From positions 1 through 50,313 of the forward strand of contig JAJIYL010000053.1 in NCBI GenBank assembly GCA_020881195.1: a DNA stretch of 50,313 bases, given 5' to 3'. Of the stretch, positions 35,511-45,678 are shown in pieces (the first letter of the stretch is position 1; the number at the start of each line of letters is the position of its first letter). The notes beneath the pieces were generated by a model. That model was not told the DNA's origin and did not search any database. It worked only from the letters and a program-made list of their open reading frames with translations. A program made the position numbers and the translations under genes. Source of the DNA: Rickettsia endosymbiont of Pseudomimeciton antennatum. Its GTDB lineage: Bacteria > Pseudomonadota > Alphaproteobacteria > Rickettsiales > Rickettsiaceae.

Positions 35511-35867
35511 TTAGAAATTCATTTTTTTTCTTGCTGCATCAGCCAATGCCTTAACAACACCATGATATTTATAACCACCCTTATCGAATACAACTTCTTG
35601 TACTCCTTTAAGTGAGGCTCTTTCCCCTATCAACTCACCTACTTTTGTGGCTGTACCAACATTACAGTTGGATTTTTTTAACTGTCTAATTTCTTTATCC
35701 AAGGTTGAAGCAGAAGCAATAGTTATTGACTGTTTATCATCTATAACTTGTGCATATATATGCTTTCCAGATTTAAAAATAGACAATCTGATTCTGTTTG
35801 ATACCTTTGATATTTTAGACCTTACTCTAGCCTTTCTTATATCAAACTTTAATTTTGAACTACGCAT
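35511..35867 (-). CDS. rplR: 50S ribosomal protein L18
   Basis: 118 residues; uL18, binding 5S rRNA. RLSIFKSGKHIYAQVIDD and the end FDKGGYKYHGVVKALADAAR are typical. In normal order between rplF and rpsE. Confidence 0.96.
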   Translation of the reverse strand: MRSSKLKFDIRKARVRSKISKVSNRIRLSIFKSGKHIYAQVIDDKQSITIASASTLDKEIRQLKKSNCNVGTATKVGELIGERASLKGVQEVVFDKGGYKYHGVVKALADAARKKMNF

Positions 35868-35889
35868 ATTAACTATTAACTCTTAAATT

Positions 35890-36423
35890 TTAGTTTTTCT
35901 TCCCTTCTTTCCTTTGGACATATTGACCTTTACGTTTAATACCCTTGCCCTTATATGGCTCAGGCGGTCTCTGTTTTATAATAATTGATATAAACTGCCC
36001 CAGTTTTTCTTTATCAACACTTTCTAATATAATCTGATTTTGTTTAGGAGCAGTAACTTTTATATTTTGAGGTATCTCTATTTTAGTATTGTGACTTTTA
36101 GCAAGCATCAAATTTAAATATTTATCCTTTACCAAAGCCTTATAACCAACACCATTAACTTCCAGTTCTTCTGTAAAACCTTCTTTAACACCTTTCATCA
36201 TACTATTTATTATACTTCGTGCCGTACCCCACATAGATCTAGCACCTTTAGTCTCTGCTAATGGTTTAACAAAAAGCTGATTATCTTCCAATGAAATTGC
36301 TATACTCCCGGCAAAAGTCTTTGACAATTCTCCCTTAGGACCGACAACATTAACTTTCAACCCATCAAGTTCAACTTTCACCCCTTCAGGTACAGGGACT
36401 GGCAATTTTCCAACACGTGACAT
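35890..36423 (-). CDS. rplF: 50S ribosomal protein L6
   Basis: 177 residues; uL6 near the factor-binding site. [34 protein letters not shown] and the end [19 protein letters not shown] are diagnostic. It lies 9 bases after rpsH. Confidence 0.97.
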   Translation of the reverse strand: MSRVGKLPVPVPEGVKVELDGLKVNVVGPKGELSKTFAGSIAISLEDNQLFVKPLAETKGARSMWGTARSIINSMMKGVKEGFTEELEVNGVGYKALVKDKYLNLMLAKSHNTKIEIPQNIKVTAPKQNQIILESVDKEKLGQFISIIIKQRPPEPYKGKGIKRKGQYVQRKEGKKN

Positions 36424-36432
36424 TTTTATACC

Positions 36433-36831
36433 TTAAAACACTTTACAAATTACTTCACCGCCAATTTTTTGGCTATGTGCTTCTCTATCAGATAAAACTC
36501 CTCTAGAAGTAGAAAGAATATAAATACCCATATTGTTATAATATCCTTTTAGTTTATCAATAGAAGAATAAATTCTCTTACCTGGTTTTGAAACTCTATT
36601 TATTTCACATATAGCAGGTTTTCCATTAACAGAATATTTTAAATCTACCTCAATGTGACTTATATTACCATTCTTAACAACTACATATTCTTTGATATAA
36701 CCTTCTTTTTTTAAAACATCCAAAATGGCACATTTTATTTTTGAGGAAGGTAGAGATATACTCATCAATTTACTTTTCTGACCATTTCTAATTCTAGTCA
36801 ACATATCCGCTATATTATCTGTCATTGACAT
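36433..36831 (-). CDS. rpsH: 30S ribosomal protein S8
   Basis: 132 residues; uS8, a primary 16S rRNA binder and, in E. coli, the repressor of spc-operon translation. [14 protein letters not shown] and the end [17 protein letters not shown] segment ([20 protein letters not shown]) are conserved. A second ATG two codons in is possible. Confidence 0.96.
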   Translation of the reverse strand: MSMTDNIADMLTRIRNGQKSKLMSISLPSSKIKCAILDVLKKEGYIKEYVVVKNGNISHIEVDLKYSVNGKPAICEINRVSKPGKRIYSSIDKLKGYYNNMGIYILSTSRGVLSDREAHSQKIGGEVICKVF

Positions 36832-36848
36832 ACGATAAACCTATTATT

Positions 36849-37154
36849 TTACCAACTTGCTTTAATTAAACCAGGAACCAATCCTTTACTACCAAGCTCT
36901 CTCAGCTTATTTCGTGATAAACCAAATTTACTGTACACTCCTCTTGGACGCCCAGTCAGTTCACACCTATTTCGAACTCTATTCATAGCTGAATTCCTAG
37001 GTAATTTAGCCAGAATCATCACTAACGAAAATCTCTCTTCTAAAGATAAAGTTTTATCATAAATCTTGTCTCTTAACTTAGCACGCTTATTATACAAACT
37101 TTGTGCAATCTTTCTTCTTCTATTATTCTTTTTTATAGAACTTACTTTAGCCAT
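36849..37154 (-). CDS. rpsN: 30S ribosomal protein S14
   Basis: 101 residues; uS14 of the longer, zinc-free type (a single Cys, no CxxC pairs). [20 protein letters not shown] and [16 protein letters not shown] identify it. In normal place between rplE and rpsH. Confidence 0.96.
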   Translation of the reverse strand: MAKVSSIKKNNRRRKIAQSLYNKRAKLRDKIYDKTLSLEERFSLVMILAKLPRNSAMNRVRNRCELTGRPRGVYSKFGLSRNKLRELGSKGLVPGLIKASW

Positions 37155-37170
37155 CTCTTTTCTTCAAAAA

Positions 37171-37713
37171 TTAATTATAAAAAGGCAAATTAAAGCCTGA
37201 AAGTAATAATTTACCTTCTTCATTGTTTGTAGCACTTGTAACAATCGTAATATCCATACCACGAATTACATCTATCTTGTCGTAATTAATCTCTGGAAAA
37301 ACAATCTGTTCTTTTATACCAAAAGTAAAATTACCTCTACCATCAAAACTTTTACTTGAGAAGCCTCTAAACTCTTTAATACGCGGTAGGGCAACAAGCA
37401 CTAACCTCTCGAGAAAATCATACATTCTATTTTTACGTAGAGTAACTTTACAACCAACTTTCATACCTTCACGAAGTTTAAAAGTAGCAATAGATTTCTT
37501 GGCCTCAGTTATTAAAGGCTTCTGCCCTGAGATTAAAGTTAGATCATTGACAGCGTTATTAATTATCTTAGAATCTGCAACCGTTTCACCAACCCCCATA
37601 TTAACAACAATTTTTACAACTTTAGGTATCTGATGTTTATTATCATAGGCAAACTTTTTCTGTAAGCTTGGGACAATCTCTTTACCGTACAAATCTTTAA
37701 ACCTTAGCAACAT
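37171..37713 (-). CDS. rplE: 50S ribosomal protein L5
   Basis: 180 residues; uL5, contacting 5S rRNA and the P-site t[41 protein letters not shown] and [18 protein letters not shown] are typical. Its start overlaps the last base of rplX. Confidence 0.97.
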   Translation of the reverse strand: MLLRFKDLYGKEIVPSLQKKFAYDNKHQIPKVVKIVVNMGVGETVADSKIINNAVNDLTLISGQKPLITEAKKSIATFKLREGMKVGCKVTLRKNRMYDFLERLVLVALPRIKEFRGFSSKSFDGRGNFTFGIKEQIVFPEINYDKIDVIRGMDITIVTSATNNEEGKLLLSGFNLPFYN

Positions 37714-38042
37714 TACTTACCTTCCTTACCAATAATTTCACCAGACTTCTTAGCCACTCTTACTTTAGAACCGTCTTCTAGAATTTTAAAAGCAATTTTT
37801 GTAGGATTGCCTGTCTTAGGATCTATATGAGCAACATTGGATATATCTATTGATAATTCCTTTGATACTATGCCACCTTCACTTGTTTTACTTGGCTTAA
37901 CATGCTTGCGAGCAACATTTACCCCTGAAACAATGGCTCTATTTTGTTCTGGAAAAACTTTCAACACTTTGCCCTTTTTCCCTTTATTTTTTCCGGTGAT
38001 AACAATAACCTCATCACCTTTCTTGATTTTTAACTTAACCAT
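37713..38042 (-). CDS. rplX: 50S ribosomal protein L24
   Basis: 109 residues; uL24, an assembly initiator. The KOW motif is [20 protein letters not shown] near the N-terminus, and [17 protein letters not shown] follows. It overlaps rplN and rplE by one base at each end. Confidence 0.96.
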   Translation of the reverse strand: MVKLKIKKGDEVIVITGKNKGKKGKVLKVFPEQNRAIVSGVNVARKHVKPSKTSEGGIVSKELSIDISNVAHIDPKTGNPTKIAFKILEDGSKVRVAKKSGEIIGKEGK

Positions 38043-38410
38043 TACAACACCTCTTCTGCCAGCGACATAATCTTAACGAATTTTTTTGCCCTTAACTCTC
38101 TAGTTACAGGACCAAAAACCCTCGTACCTATTGGATCTCCCTGCTTATTTAAAAGCACTACTGCATTGGAATCAAACTTAATTGTACTACCATCTGGTCT
38201 TCTAACACCCTTTTTTGTTCTAACAATTAGAGCTCTATGTACGTCACCTTTTTTTACTTTTCCGCTGGGCAACGCCTCTTTTATAGATACTACAATAACA
38301 TCCCCAAGATTTGCTATCATGTGATGTGAACCACCAAGCACTTTAATACACATAATTTTTTTAGCACCAGAGTTATCCGCAACATCTAAGATGCTCTGCA
38401 TCTGAATCAT
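38042..38410 (-). CDS. rplN: 50S ribosomal protein L14
   Basis: 122 residues; uL14. [20 protein letters not shown], then [20 protein letters not shown] and [11 protein letters not shown]. Upstream lies a 452-base gap with two palindromic elements, where most bacteria have only a few bases between rpsQ and rplN. Confidence 0.97.
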   Translation of the reverse strand: MIQMQSILDVADNSGAKKIMCIKVLGGSHHMIANLGDVIVVSIKEALPSGKVKKGDVHRALIVRTKKGVRRPDGSTIKFDSNAVVLLNKQGDPIGTRVFGPVTRELRAKKFVKIMSLAEEVL

Positions 38411-38511
38411 AACTTACTTCCACTTGAGAATTTAATAACGCAACAAAATAAACAACCTAAATAACAAAGTCAAAGAATAAAACTCATCATTCTCCAACTT
38501 GTACCAGAATT

Positions 38512-38636
38512 TACTCAGATGATCTGGCAAATTGGATTTGAAAATGAATGGTGAGTACACGCAACGTACATGAAGTACGTGAATACGCAAGTCCCTAATA
38601 TTTTCAAAAAACAATTCTTCAAATCATTTGAGTATA
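38512..38636 (-). repeat. 124-bp-type palindromic element between rpsQ and rplN
   Basis: It shares arms (CAATTCTTCAAATCATTTGAG then TATA) and core (GTACATGAAGTACGTGAATA) with the elements at 18285 and 50120. Its left end has drifted. On the minus strand a frame reads through it and encodes RIHVLHVRCVYSPFIFKSN. Confidence 0.8.
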
Positions 38637-38716
38637 GTTTTTAATAAGTAGGTTTACAACATTTCTACTAAGAAAAAACCGCAACAAACAAAAAACTCCA
38701 CGGTAAAATCTATCAT

Positions 38717-38862
38717 TAGACCTCTTGCAAAACTCGCTTATGCACAAGGATTTGTAGGAGACACTTCACCTCGAACCGCAGCGTACTCTAATGTACGTGA
38801 GGATTCGAGTACCGCATCATTGTCCAAATTACCAGCAGAAGTAGAGTTTTGCAAGAGGTCTA
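38717..38862 (+). repeat. Modular palindromic element with TAGACCTCTTGC arms, next to rpsQ
   Basis: Perfect 19-bp terminal repeats (TAGACCTCTTGCAAAACTC, 38717-38735 and 38844-38862) enclose the core GTAGGAGACAC ... GTACGTGAGGATTCGAGTAC also found at 11327-11470. The right end abuts the rpsQ stop codon. The remaining stretches of the 38411-38862 gap show nothing recognisable. Confidence 0.88.
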
Positions 38863-39108
38863 TTAAAGTGATACCTTAACAGCCCCTAACACCACCCAAG
38901 ACTTAGTCTTAGATATAGGACGACTTTCAACTATACTAACTTTATCACCATCCTTATACATATTTTCTGGATCATGAGCAGCATATTTCTTAGAAACTTT
39001 TACAATTTTTTTATACATAGGATGCTTAAACCTACGTTCCACTTTAACTGTAATAGTCTTATCAGTTTTTGAACTTACAACAACGCCCTGTAACACTCTT
39101 TTCGGCAT
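38863..39108 (-). CDS. rpsQ: 30S ribosomal protein S17
   Basis: 81 residues; uS17. [20 protein letters not shown] and [16 protein letters not shown], then [19 protein letters not shown]. It lies 4 bases after rpmC; its stop codon touches a palindromic element. Confidence 0.96.
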   Translation of the reverse strand: MPKRVLQGVVVSSKTDKTITVKVERRFKHPMYKKIVKVSKKYAAHDPENMYKDGDKVSIVESRPISKTKSWVVLGAVKVSL

Positions 39109-39112
39109 TTCT

Positions 39113-39325
39113 CTATTCTCCAGTTTTTGATCTTATGGTTAACTCTGTATTAATACGAGCTATTGCTTTTTTTACAAAAGAAAACCTACTAGTATTTTCT
39201 AGCTCACCTAACGTTCTTTGAAACCTTAGATTAAAAAGCTCTTTTTTAAATAAAATTCTCTTTTTGTGAAGCTCTTCCACAGTCTGTCCAACTAATTCCC
39301 TTGCAGATAACCTCAAATTACTCAT
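39113..39325 (-). CDS. rpmC: 50S ribosomal protein L29
   Basis: 70 residues; uL29 at the peptide-exit tunnel. [34 protein letters not shown] and the closing [11 protein letters not shown] fit. It overlaps the end of rplP by 8 bases. Confidence 0.95.
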   Translation of the reverse strand: MSNLRLSARELVGQTVEELHKKRILFKKELFNLRFQRTLGELENTSRFSFVKKAIARINTELTIRSKTGE

Positions 39326-39728
39326 AACGCCTCACTATCCTTGTTCTTACAGGCAATTTGGCACTGGCAAGCTCAAGTGCCCTGGTAGCTACATCATCTG
39401 TAACCCCTTCAACTTCAAACATAATTCTGCCAGGCGATACCCTTACTGCAAAAAATTCAGTAGAGCCTTTCCCTTTACCCATTCTAACTTCTGCAGGCTT
39501 TTTTGATACAGGCAAATCAGGAAATATTTTAATCCATAATCTCCCTTGTCTTTTCATACAACGAACAGCCGCCTTTCTTGCTGCCTCTATTTGCCTTGCA
39601 GTAACCCTTAAACCATCTAACGATTTCAAGCCAAAAGAACCAAAAGCTAGCATAGTACCAGATTTTGCCTTTGAAGATACTCTCCCCTTATGGGCTTTTC
39701 TAAATTTTTGTTTTTTCGGAGCTAACAT
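39318..39728 (-). CDS. rplP: 50S ribosomal protein L16
   Basis: 136 residues; uL16 near the A-site. [23 protein letters not shown]-type segment ([20 protein letters not shown]), [19 protein letters not shown] and the end [11 protein letters not shown]. It is 15 bases after rpsC. Confidence 0.97.
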   Translation of the reverse strand: MLAPKKQKFRKAHKGRVSSKAKSGTMLAFGSFGLKSLDGLRVTARQIEAARKAAVRCMKRQGRLWIKIFPDLPVSKKPAEVRMGKGKGSTEFFAVRVSPGRIMFEVEGVTDDVATRALELASAKLPVRTRIVRRYE

Positions 39729-39743
39729 TATTTTACTTCAAAA

Positions 39744-40400
39744 TTAATTATGTTTCTTTCTATTTTCCACATGATCACCCCTATAGACCCAAATCTTTAC
39801 ACCTATAACTCCATAAGTTGTCATAGCTTCAGCAGTCGCATAGTCAATATCAGCTCTCAAAGTATGCAAAGGCACTCTACCTTCTCTATACCACTCTGTT
39901 CTTGCTATCTCAGCTCCAGCCAAACGTCCAGAACAAGCCACTTTTATACCTAACCCTCCTTGCTTAAAGCAAGCTTGGATAGTAGTTTTCATAGCTTTTC
40001 TAAAAGACACTCTTTTTTCAAGCTGTACAGCAATCGTTTGAGCAATAATAGTAGCGTCTATATTAGGTTTCTTTACTTCATGTATGTTAATATATATTTC
40101 TTCTAGACCGGTAATTTTCTGGACATGTTTTTTTAATTTATCAATATCGTTACCGCTTTTACCTATAATAACTCCAGGCTTTTTAGCAAAAATATTAATT
40201 ATAACATTTTTATTAGAAGGTCTCTCTATTAGCACTCTACTAACTTGTGCTTGCACATAGTTTTTATTAATCAGATTTCTAACCTCTAAATCTTGAATAA
40301 AAAGAACTTTATAGTGCTTTTCAGCATATAACACCGAATCCCAACCTTTAATTAATGTTGGACCAACTCTAAAGCCATGCGGATTAACTTTTTGCCCCAT
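39744..40400 (-). CDS. rpsC: 30S ribosomal protein S3
   Basis: 218 residues; uS3. [20 protein letters not shown], the KH domain with [18 protein letters not shown], and [20 protein letters not shown]. Length is standard for this group. It follows rplV by 3 bases. Confidence 0.97.
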   Translation of the reverse strand: MGQKVNPHGFRVGPTLIKGWDSVLYAEKHYKVLFIQDLEVRNLINKNYVQAQVSRVLIERPSNKNVIINIFAKKPGVIIGKSGNDIDKLKKHVQKITGLEEIYINIHEVKKPNIDATIIAQTIAVQLEKRVSFRKAMKTTIQACFKQGGLGIKVACSGRLAGAEIARTEWYREGRVPLHTLRADIDYATAEAMTTYGVIGVKIWVYRGDHVENRKKHN

Positions 40401-40403
40401 ATT

Positions 40404-40763
40404 TTACTTCCCCTCAACTTCAGTAACTGTAATATATAAATTACTAAAAAATTTATTAATCCTCGCTGCTCTTCCTTTAGCTCTTGGCATAATTCTTTTC
40501 ATCACCAATGCCTTACCTACCGTCGCAGAAGTAACAAATAACGCATCAATATCTAGACCGAAGTTATTCTCAGCATTAGCAACAGCAGACTGTAAACATT
40601 TTTTTACATCTTTAGCAATTCTTTTCGGGGAAAAGGTAAGCTGAACCATAGCTTCCGATACTTTCATATTCCTAATAGAAGTTGCAACCAAATTCAATTT
40701 TCTTGGACTCACTCTAAGAGACTTAGCAATTGCTGTAGTCGAACCTTTATTCACCTTTACCAT
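40404..40763 (-). CDS. rplV: 50S ribosomal protein L22
   Basis: 119 residues; uL22 lining the exit tunnel. [20 protein letters not shown], then [19 protein letters not shown] and [15 protein letters not shown]. It lies 2 bases after rpsS. Confidence 0.97.
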   Translation of the reverse strand: MVKVNKGSTTAIAKSLRVSPRKLNLVATSIRNMKVSEAMVQLTFSPKRIAKDVKKCLQSAVANAENNFGLDIDALFVTSATVGKALVMKRIMPRAKGRAARINKFFSNLYITVTEVEGK

Positions 40764-40765
40764 AT

Positions 40766-41044
40766 TTATTTTCTCTTAACTTTTTTGTCTGCACCATGAC
40801 CATGAAAAGTTCTAGTCGGAGAAAATTCACCTAATTTTTTACCAACCATTTCTTCGCTCACAGTAACAGGTATAAATTTATTTCCATTATGCACAGCAAA
40901 TGTTACTCCAACAAAAAATGGTAAAATTGTCGACCTTCTAGACCAAGTCTGGATCATTTCTGATTTACCAGATTCAATCAATTTCTGCACTTTTTTTATC
41001 AGATAACCATCTACAAAAGGTCCTTTCCAAACTGAACGTGCCAT
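40766..41044 (-). CDS. rpsS: 30S ribosomal protein S19
   Basis: 92 residues; uS19. [39 protein letters not shown] and [20 protein letters not shown] are near-invariant motifs. It is 13 bases after rplB. Confidence 0.97.
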   Translation of the reverse strand: MARSVWKGPFVDGYLIKKVQKLIESGKSEMIQTWSRRSTILPFFVGVTFAVHNGNKFIPVTVSEEMVGKKLGEFSPTRTFHGHGADKKVKRK

Positions 41045-41057
41045 AATTACTACCTAA

Positions 41058-41879
41058 TTATTTTCTTCTCTTAATAATAAACTTCGATGTAGACTTATTC
41101 TTACGGGTTTTCTTACCCTTAGTCGGGAACCCCCATGGAGTTACTGGATGACGACCACCAGAAGTTTTTCCCTCTCCACCACCATGTGGGTGATCAACTG
41201 GGTTCATTGCAACACCACGAACATGCGGTCTCCAACCTAACCATCTACTTCGTCCCGCCTTACCCAAATTTGTATTTTTTTGATCAGGATTTGAAACAAC
41301 ACCTATGGTAGCTTTACAGTCTAACGGCACCAACCTAAATTCTCCAGACCGAAGCTTGATTTGTGCATACCCTGAATCCTTACCTACTAAATTAACAGAA
41401 GTACCAGCAGATCTTGCAATTTGACCACCTTTGCCAATTTTCATCTCTATATTATGCAAAGTAGTACCAACAGGGATAGATTTTAAAGATAAACAATTTC
41501 CTACTTTTATATCAGCATTATCGCTTGACACTATCCTATCTCCCACAACAAGCTTTTGTGGTGCTATAATATAAGAATACTCACCATCATCAAATTTAAT
41601 CAAAGCAATGAAGGAAGTTCTATTAGGATCATACTCTATTCTTTCAACAGTAGCGAATATATCTTGTTTATTTCTTTTAAAATCAATTATACGATAAAGT
41701 CTTTTATGCCCCCCTCCTTTATGCCAAGAAGTGGTTCTACCAAGATTGTTTCTACCACCAGTCTTACATAAACCTTTAGTTAAAGGCTTATGAGGCTTGC
41801 CCTTCCAAAGTTCAGATTTGTCAACCTGTATTAACTCTCTAAGAGACGGAGTAACTGGATTAAACTTTTTTAAAGCCAT
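41058..41879 (-). CDS. rplB: 50S ribosomal protein L2
   Basis: 273 residues; uL2 near the peptidyl transferase centre. [33 protein letters not shown] and [20 protein letters not shown] (with the highly conserved histidine) identify it. It follows rplW with a 1-base gap. Confidence 0.97.
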   Translation of the reverse strand: MALKKFNPVTPSLRELIQVDKSELWKGKPHKPLTKGLCKTGGRNNLGRTTSWHKGGGHKRLYRIIDFKRNKQDIFATVERIEYDPNRTSFIALIKFDDGEYSYIIAPQKLVVGDRIVSSDNADIKVGNCLSLKSIPVGTTLHNIEMKIGKGGQIARSAGTSVNLVGKDSGYAQIKLRSGEFRLVPLDCKATIGVVSNPDQKNTNLGKAGRSRWLGWRPHVRGVAMNPVDHPHGGGEGKTSGGRHPVTPWGFPTKGKKTRKNKSTSKFIIKRRK

Positions 41880-41880
41880 C

Positions 41881-42177
41881 TTATTTTATACCCCCAGTAA
41901 AATCAATAGTATAATCTTTTTCTAGTGTCACAATAGCTTTCTTTTTATCTGATTGCCTACCATTGACACCCTTGAATCTTTTTTTCTTACCTTTTACATT
42001 CATGATGTTAACCTTTTTAACCTTAACCTCAAAAATTTTTTCAACAGCCATCTTGATAGAAGTCTTCTCAGCACTATCAGCAACGTGAAAAGTAAACTTA
42101 TTTTGTTCAGATAAAATATTGCTCTTCTCAGTGATCACAGGATTCCTAATAAGATCATAATGTTTATAAGATTTCAC
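41881..42177 (-). CDS. rplW: 50S ribosomal protein L23
   Basis: 98 residues; uL23 at the tunnel exit, where trigger factor and SRP bind. [20 protein letters not shown], then [20 protein letters not shown]. It overlaps rplD by 4 bases. Confidence 0.96.
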   Translation of the reverse strand: MKSYKHYDLIRNPVITEKSNILSEQNKFTFHVADSAEKTSIKMAVEKIFEVKVKKVNIMNVKGKKKRFKGVNGRQSDKKKAIVTLEKDYTIDFTGGIK

Positions 42178-42797
42178 TTCAACCTCTTTTCTAAAGCATC
42201 TACAGCTTCTCTTGATAACAAAACATAATCATGACGTATTATATCATAAACATTTGTACCAATCTGTGGTACCGAAATAGTATTTGGAATATTTTGTACC
42301 GCCAAAGAAAAATTGCTATCAACCTCATTACCACTAACAATAAAATAACTCTTACCATGAAAATTATTTAATAATTTTGCAAGATTAGAAGTTTTTGACT
42401 CATCTAGTTTTAAAGAATCTACTATTAGCAATTTTCCTTCAGTCAATTTTTCTGACAATGCATGTTTTAAACCAAGTTTTCTAACTTTTTTTGGTAATTT
42501 AGTAGCATGACTCCTTGGTACTGGACCGTGAGAAATCCCACCACCCCTCATTTGGACAGACCTTAAAGACCCTTGCCTTGCATTACCAGTACCCTTTTGC
42601 TTAAAAGGTTTCTTTGTAGTACCGGATACTTGCGATACTGTCTTTGTTTGATGTGTACCAGCCATAGCTTTTGCTCTTTGCCAATCAACAACAAGCTTGA
42701 TAATATCTTGTCTAATAAAGTCTACGGCAAATACTTCATTATCTAAATCAACCTCACCAACAACTTCATTTTCAAGATTTAATAATTTAGCTTTCAT
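42174..42797 (-). CDS. rplD: 50S ribosomal protein L4
   Basis: 207 residues; uL4, which in E. coli also represses the S10 operon. The extended loop reads KPFKQKGTGNARQGSLRSVQ and GGGISHGPVPRSHATKLPKK. It lies 5 bases after rplC. Confidence 0.96.
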   Translation of the reverse strand: MKAKLLNLENEVVGEVDLDNEVFAVDFIRQDIIKLVVDWQRAKAMAGTHQTKTVSQVSGTTKKPFKQKGTGNARQGSLRSVQMRGGGISHGPVPRSHATKLPKKVRKLGLKHALSEKLTEGKLLIVDSLKLDESKTSNLAKLLNNFHGKSYFIVSGNEVDSNFSLAVQNIPNTISVPQIGTNVYDIIRHDYVLLSREAVDALEKRLK

Positions 42798-42802
42798 ATA
42801 GT

Positions 42803-43453
42803 TTATCCTGCAGCTGTAATGGTTTTCTTAATAGCATCCTTAATGTAAACATAAGAGCCTTTCGATCCTGGAACATTACCACTAACTATGATTATACCTT
42901 TTTCTACATCAGTATCGACTATTTTCAAGTTCTGAATAGTAACTCTTGTACTTCCCATGTGACCAGCCATTTTCTTATTCTTAAATACTTTACCAGGATC
43001 TTGTCTACCACCAGTAGAACCATGCGAACGGTGCGACACAGACACACCATGTGAAGCTTCAAGCCCTCTAAAATTATGCCTCTTCATACTACCAGCAAAA
43101 CCTTTACCAATAGTAGTGCCTACAACATCTATAAACTGCCCAACAACAAAATGATCCACATGCAATACAGAACCTACATCAAGGAAGCAAGATGCAGAAA
43201 TTCTAAATTCCTTCAATTTCTCCTTTGGTGCAACGTTAGCATTAGCAAATACTTGCTTCATTGGTTTTGTTACTTTAGATAATTTTTTATCCTTCACTCC
43301 AACAACCAGAGCATTATAGCCATCCTTCTCTTGGGTCTTTTGCCCTACTACTTGGCAATCTTCAACTTGCAGAAAAGTAACGGTAGTTCTCTCACCCTTT
43401 TCATTAAAAATTGAACTCATACCTATTTTTTTACCAATTAAACCGCTTCTCAT
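42803..43453 (-). CDS. rplC: 50S ribosomal protein L3
   Basis: 216 residues from ATG 43453; uL3. [20 protein letters not shown], then [20 protein letters not shown] and [17 protein letters not shown], including the glutamine-methylation region in other species. The ATG overlaps the rpsJ stop by one base (TGATG); a GTG one codon upstream is also in frame. Confidence 0.96.
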   Translation of the reverse strand: MRSGLIGKKIGMSSIFNEKGERTTVTFLQVEDCQVVGQKTQEKDGYNALVVGVKDKKLSKVTKPMKQVFANANVAPKEKLKEFRISASCFLDVGSVLHVDHFVVGQFIDVVGTTIGKGFAGSMKRHNFRGLEASHGVSVSHRSHGSTGGRQDPGKVFKNKKMAGHMGSTRVTIQNLKIVDTDVEKGIIIVSGNVPGSKGSYVYIKDAIKKTITAAG

Positions 43454-43776
43454 CACTCAATACTCTCTAACTTGATCTCAACATCAACACCAGCAGGCAA
43501 ATCAACTTTCTTTAAAGCATCGACAGTCTGAGGAGTTGGATAACTTATTATTAAAAGTCTTTTCTGAATTCTAATCTCAAATTGCTCCCTTGATTTTTTA
43601 TTGACATGTGGAGACCTATTAACGGTAAATCTTTCAATTGCCCTTGGAAGCGGAATTGGACCAATTATGTCAGCACCAGTTCTTTTAACAGCCCCTACTA
43701 TCTCTCTAGTACCCTGCTCAAGCGAACGATGATCAAATGACTTTAGACGAATTTTAATTTTTTGATTATTTTTCAT
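43453..43776 (-). CDS. rpsJ: 30S ribosomal protein S10
   Basis: 107 residues; uS10, also the NusE transcription factor. [35 protein letters not shown] and [15 protein letters not shown] are conserved. It is the first ribosomal protein gene of the cluster, 167 bases after tuf, with the tuf terminator between them. I see no convincing promoter in the gap, which has only poor -35/-10 matches. Confidence 0.97.
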   Translation of the reverse strand: MKNNQKIKIRLKSFDHRSLEQGTREIVGAVKRTGADIIGPIPLPRAIERFTVNRSPHVNKKSREQFEIRIQKRLLIISYPTPQTVDALKKVDLPAGVDVEIKLESIE

Positions 43777-43894
43777 TAACTAAACCTTTTTATAAACAGC
43801 CCGACCATCCAGAATACGCTTTTTGAATAGACTTGCTTAAATTCTTTGTAAACACAACTTAAAATAAGTCTAATTAAACGTATTTTGCCTAGCC

Positions 43895-43938
43895 ACTAAA
43901 AAAATAATCATCCTAAATATATTTCAGGATGATTATTT
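43895..43938 (-). terminator. Intrinsic terminator after tuf
   Basis: A 13-bp perfect stem (43902-43914 with 43926-43938, AAATAATCATCCT) with an 11-nt loop; read on the minus strand it is followed by a U-rich run. It starts 6 bases after the tuf stop codon and separates tuf from the S10 operon. Confidence 0.8.
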
Positions 43939-43943
43939 CTATG

Positions 43944-45128
43944 TTATTTTATAATTTTTGATACTACACCAGCTCCTACTGTCTTACCACCTTCACGTAT
44001 AGCAAAACGAACGCCTTCTTCCATAGCTATCGGAGAAATTAATGAAACACTCAAATTCGCATTATCGCCAGGCATAACCATCGTCTTACCGTCTTTCAAA
44101 GTAACTTCTCCAGTCACGTCAGTCGTTCTGAAATAAAATTGTGGACGATATTTATCGGTAAACGCTGTATGACGACCACCTTCTTTGGTGGTAAGCACGT
44201 AAACTTCAGCTTCAAACTCAGTATGTGGGGTTATACTGCCAGGCTTAGCTAACACTTGACCTCTGCATACATCTTCTCTTTTAGTTCCGCGTAGTAATAT
44301 ACCAACATTGTCACCGGCTTCACCTTGATCCAATAGTTTCTTAAACATTTCCACACCAGTACAAGTAGTTTTTTGAGTATCTCTTATACCAACAATCTCT
44401 ACCTCTTCACCAATTTTTACTATACCTTTTTCAATTTTACCAGTAACAACTGTCCCTCTTCCAGAAATAGAAAACACATCTTCTATTGGCATTAAGAATG
44501 GCTTATCTGTATCTCTCTTAGGTTGAGGTACATATTCATCAATAGCATTCATTAATTCTTTAATCGCAGCTTCTCCTTCAGGTTTACCTTCTAAAGCCTG
44601 CAAAGCTGATCCCCTGATAACTGGTATCTCATCTCCAGGAAAACCATACATCGACAGCAGGTCTCTGACTTCCATTTCTACCAAGTCAAGCAATTCTGGA
44701 TCATCAACCATATCAACTTTGTTCAAAAATACAACCATTGTCGGCACGCCAACTTGCTTAGCAAGCAATATGTGTTCCCTTGTTTGAGGCATTGGACCAT
44801 CATAAGCAGATACTACCAATATTCCAGCATCCATTTGAGCCGCACCACTGATCATATTCTTTATAAAATCTGCGTGACCAGGACAGTCAATATGAGCATA
44901 ATGCCTCTTTTTAGTTCTATACTCAACATGAGCAGTAGCAATAGTTATGCCCCTTGCCTTCTCTTCAGGAGCAGCATCAATTTCATCATAGTTAGTAGCC
45001 TTTGCCCCACCTTCTTTTGATAACACTAAAGTTATCGCAGCTGTCAAAGAAGTTTTTCCATGATCTACGTGCCCTATAGTACCTACATTACAATGGGGCA
45101 GATCCCTCTCAAATTTTACCTTTGCCAT
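43944..45128 (-). CDS. tuf: Elongation factor Tu
   Basis: 394 residues. G1 is [10 protein letters not shown] (19-28), then DCPGHADF (G3) and NKVDM (G4), with domains 2 and 3 complete to the end [11 protein letters not shown]. It delivers aminoacyl-tRNA to the ribosome. The single tuf gene beside tRNA-Gly and tRNA-Tyr, upstream of rpsJ, is the rickettsial layout; its own terminator follows. Confidence 0.98.
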   Translation of the reverse strand: MAKVKFERDLPHCNVGTIGHVDHGKTSLTAAITLVLSKEGGAKATNYDEIDAAPEEKARGITIATAHVEYRTKKRHYAHIDCPGHADFIKNMISGAAQMDAGILVVSAYDGPMPQTREHILLAKQVGVPTMVVFLNKVDMVDDPELLDLVEMEVRDLLSMYGFPGDEIPVIRGSALQALEGKPEGEAAIKELMNAIDEYVPQPKRDTDKPFLMPIEDVFSISGRGTVVTGKIEKGIVKIGEEVEIVGIRDTQKTTCTGVEMFKKLLDQGEAGDNVGILLRGTKREDVCRGQVLAKPGSITPHTEFEAEVYVLTTKEGGRHTAFTDKYRPQFYFRTTDVTGEVTLKDGKTMVMPGDNANLSVSLISPIAMEEGVRFAIREGGKTVGAGVVSKIIK

Positions 45129-45207
45129 AATTCATTCTCCACAATTTAAGATTTAATACAAATTTAACATAAAAATAACAAATTTATCCAATTATCACCA
45201 ATACTCT

Positions 45208-45281
45208 TGGAGCGGGTGATGGGAATCGAACCCACGTGACCAGCTTGGAAGGCTGGGGCTCTACCATTGAGCTACACCCGC
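45208..45281 (-). tRNA. tRNA-Gly (UCC)
   Basis: 74 nt including an encoded CCA. Acceptor arm GCGGGTG pairs with CACCCGC; discriminator T. The anticodon stem CCAGC/GCTGG closes the loop CTTCCAA with anticodon TCC, and the T-arm reads GTGGGTTCGATTCCCAT. It lies between tuf and tRNA-Tyr. Confidence 0.97.
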
Positions 45282-45302
45282 GTATTTCGCCTAACCAATT
45301 TG

Positions 45303-45388
45303 TGGTGGAGGAAGAAGGATTCGAACCTTCGTACGCTCACGCGGGCAGATTTACAGTCTGCTGCCATTGACCACTCGGCCACTCCTCC
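45303..45388 (-). tRNA. tRNA-Tyr (GUA)
   Basis: 86 nt including an encoded CCA. Acceptor arm GGAGGAG pairs with CTTCCTCC. The anticodon stem CAGA/TCTG encloses a loop with GTA, and a long variable arm is present, as expected for bacterial tRNA-Tyr. It lies 21 bases upstream of tRNA-Gly on the same strand. Confidence 0.96.
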
Positions 45389-45678
45389 AAAGAATTTACG
45401 CAAGTATTAAATAGTCTAATCAGACGTAAAACGCAATATAAATTAGTGTAAGTGCCAATAAATCTTCTTCGCCCTTCTCTTGAGTCTTCTAAATAAGCTA
45501 ATATTAAACTTATATATACTCTATGCAAATCAACAGATAATAAAAGTATAGCTAAAATATATACTAATAATTTCTATTAAAATTTCATTCACAACAACTT
45601 AGAACGTTTATCTAGTTGTAACTTTCTATAATAAATAGTAGTTTGTGTCAAGAATAAATTACTCCGGGTTCTAATAAG

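Noticed and set aside
38432..38614. Open frame of 60 codons between rpsQ and rplN
   Set aside because: It is the reading frame of the palindromic element at 38512-38636, with no ribosome binding site or protein family match.
45337..45528. Open frame of 63 codons near tRNA-Tyr
   Set aside because: Its end reads through the tRNA-Tyr gene, so it is not a protein gene.
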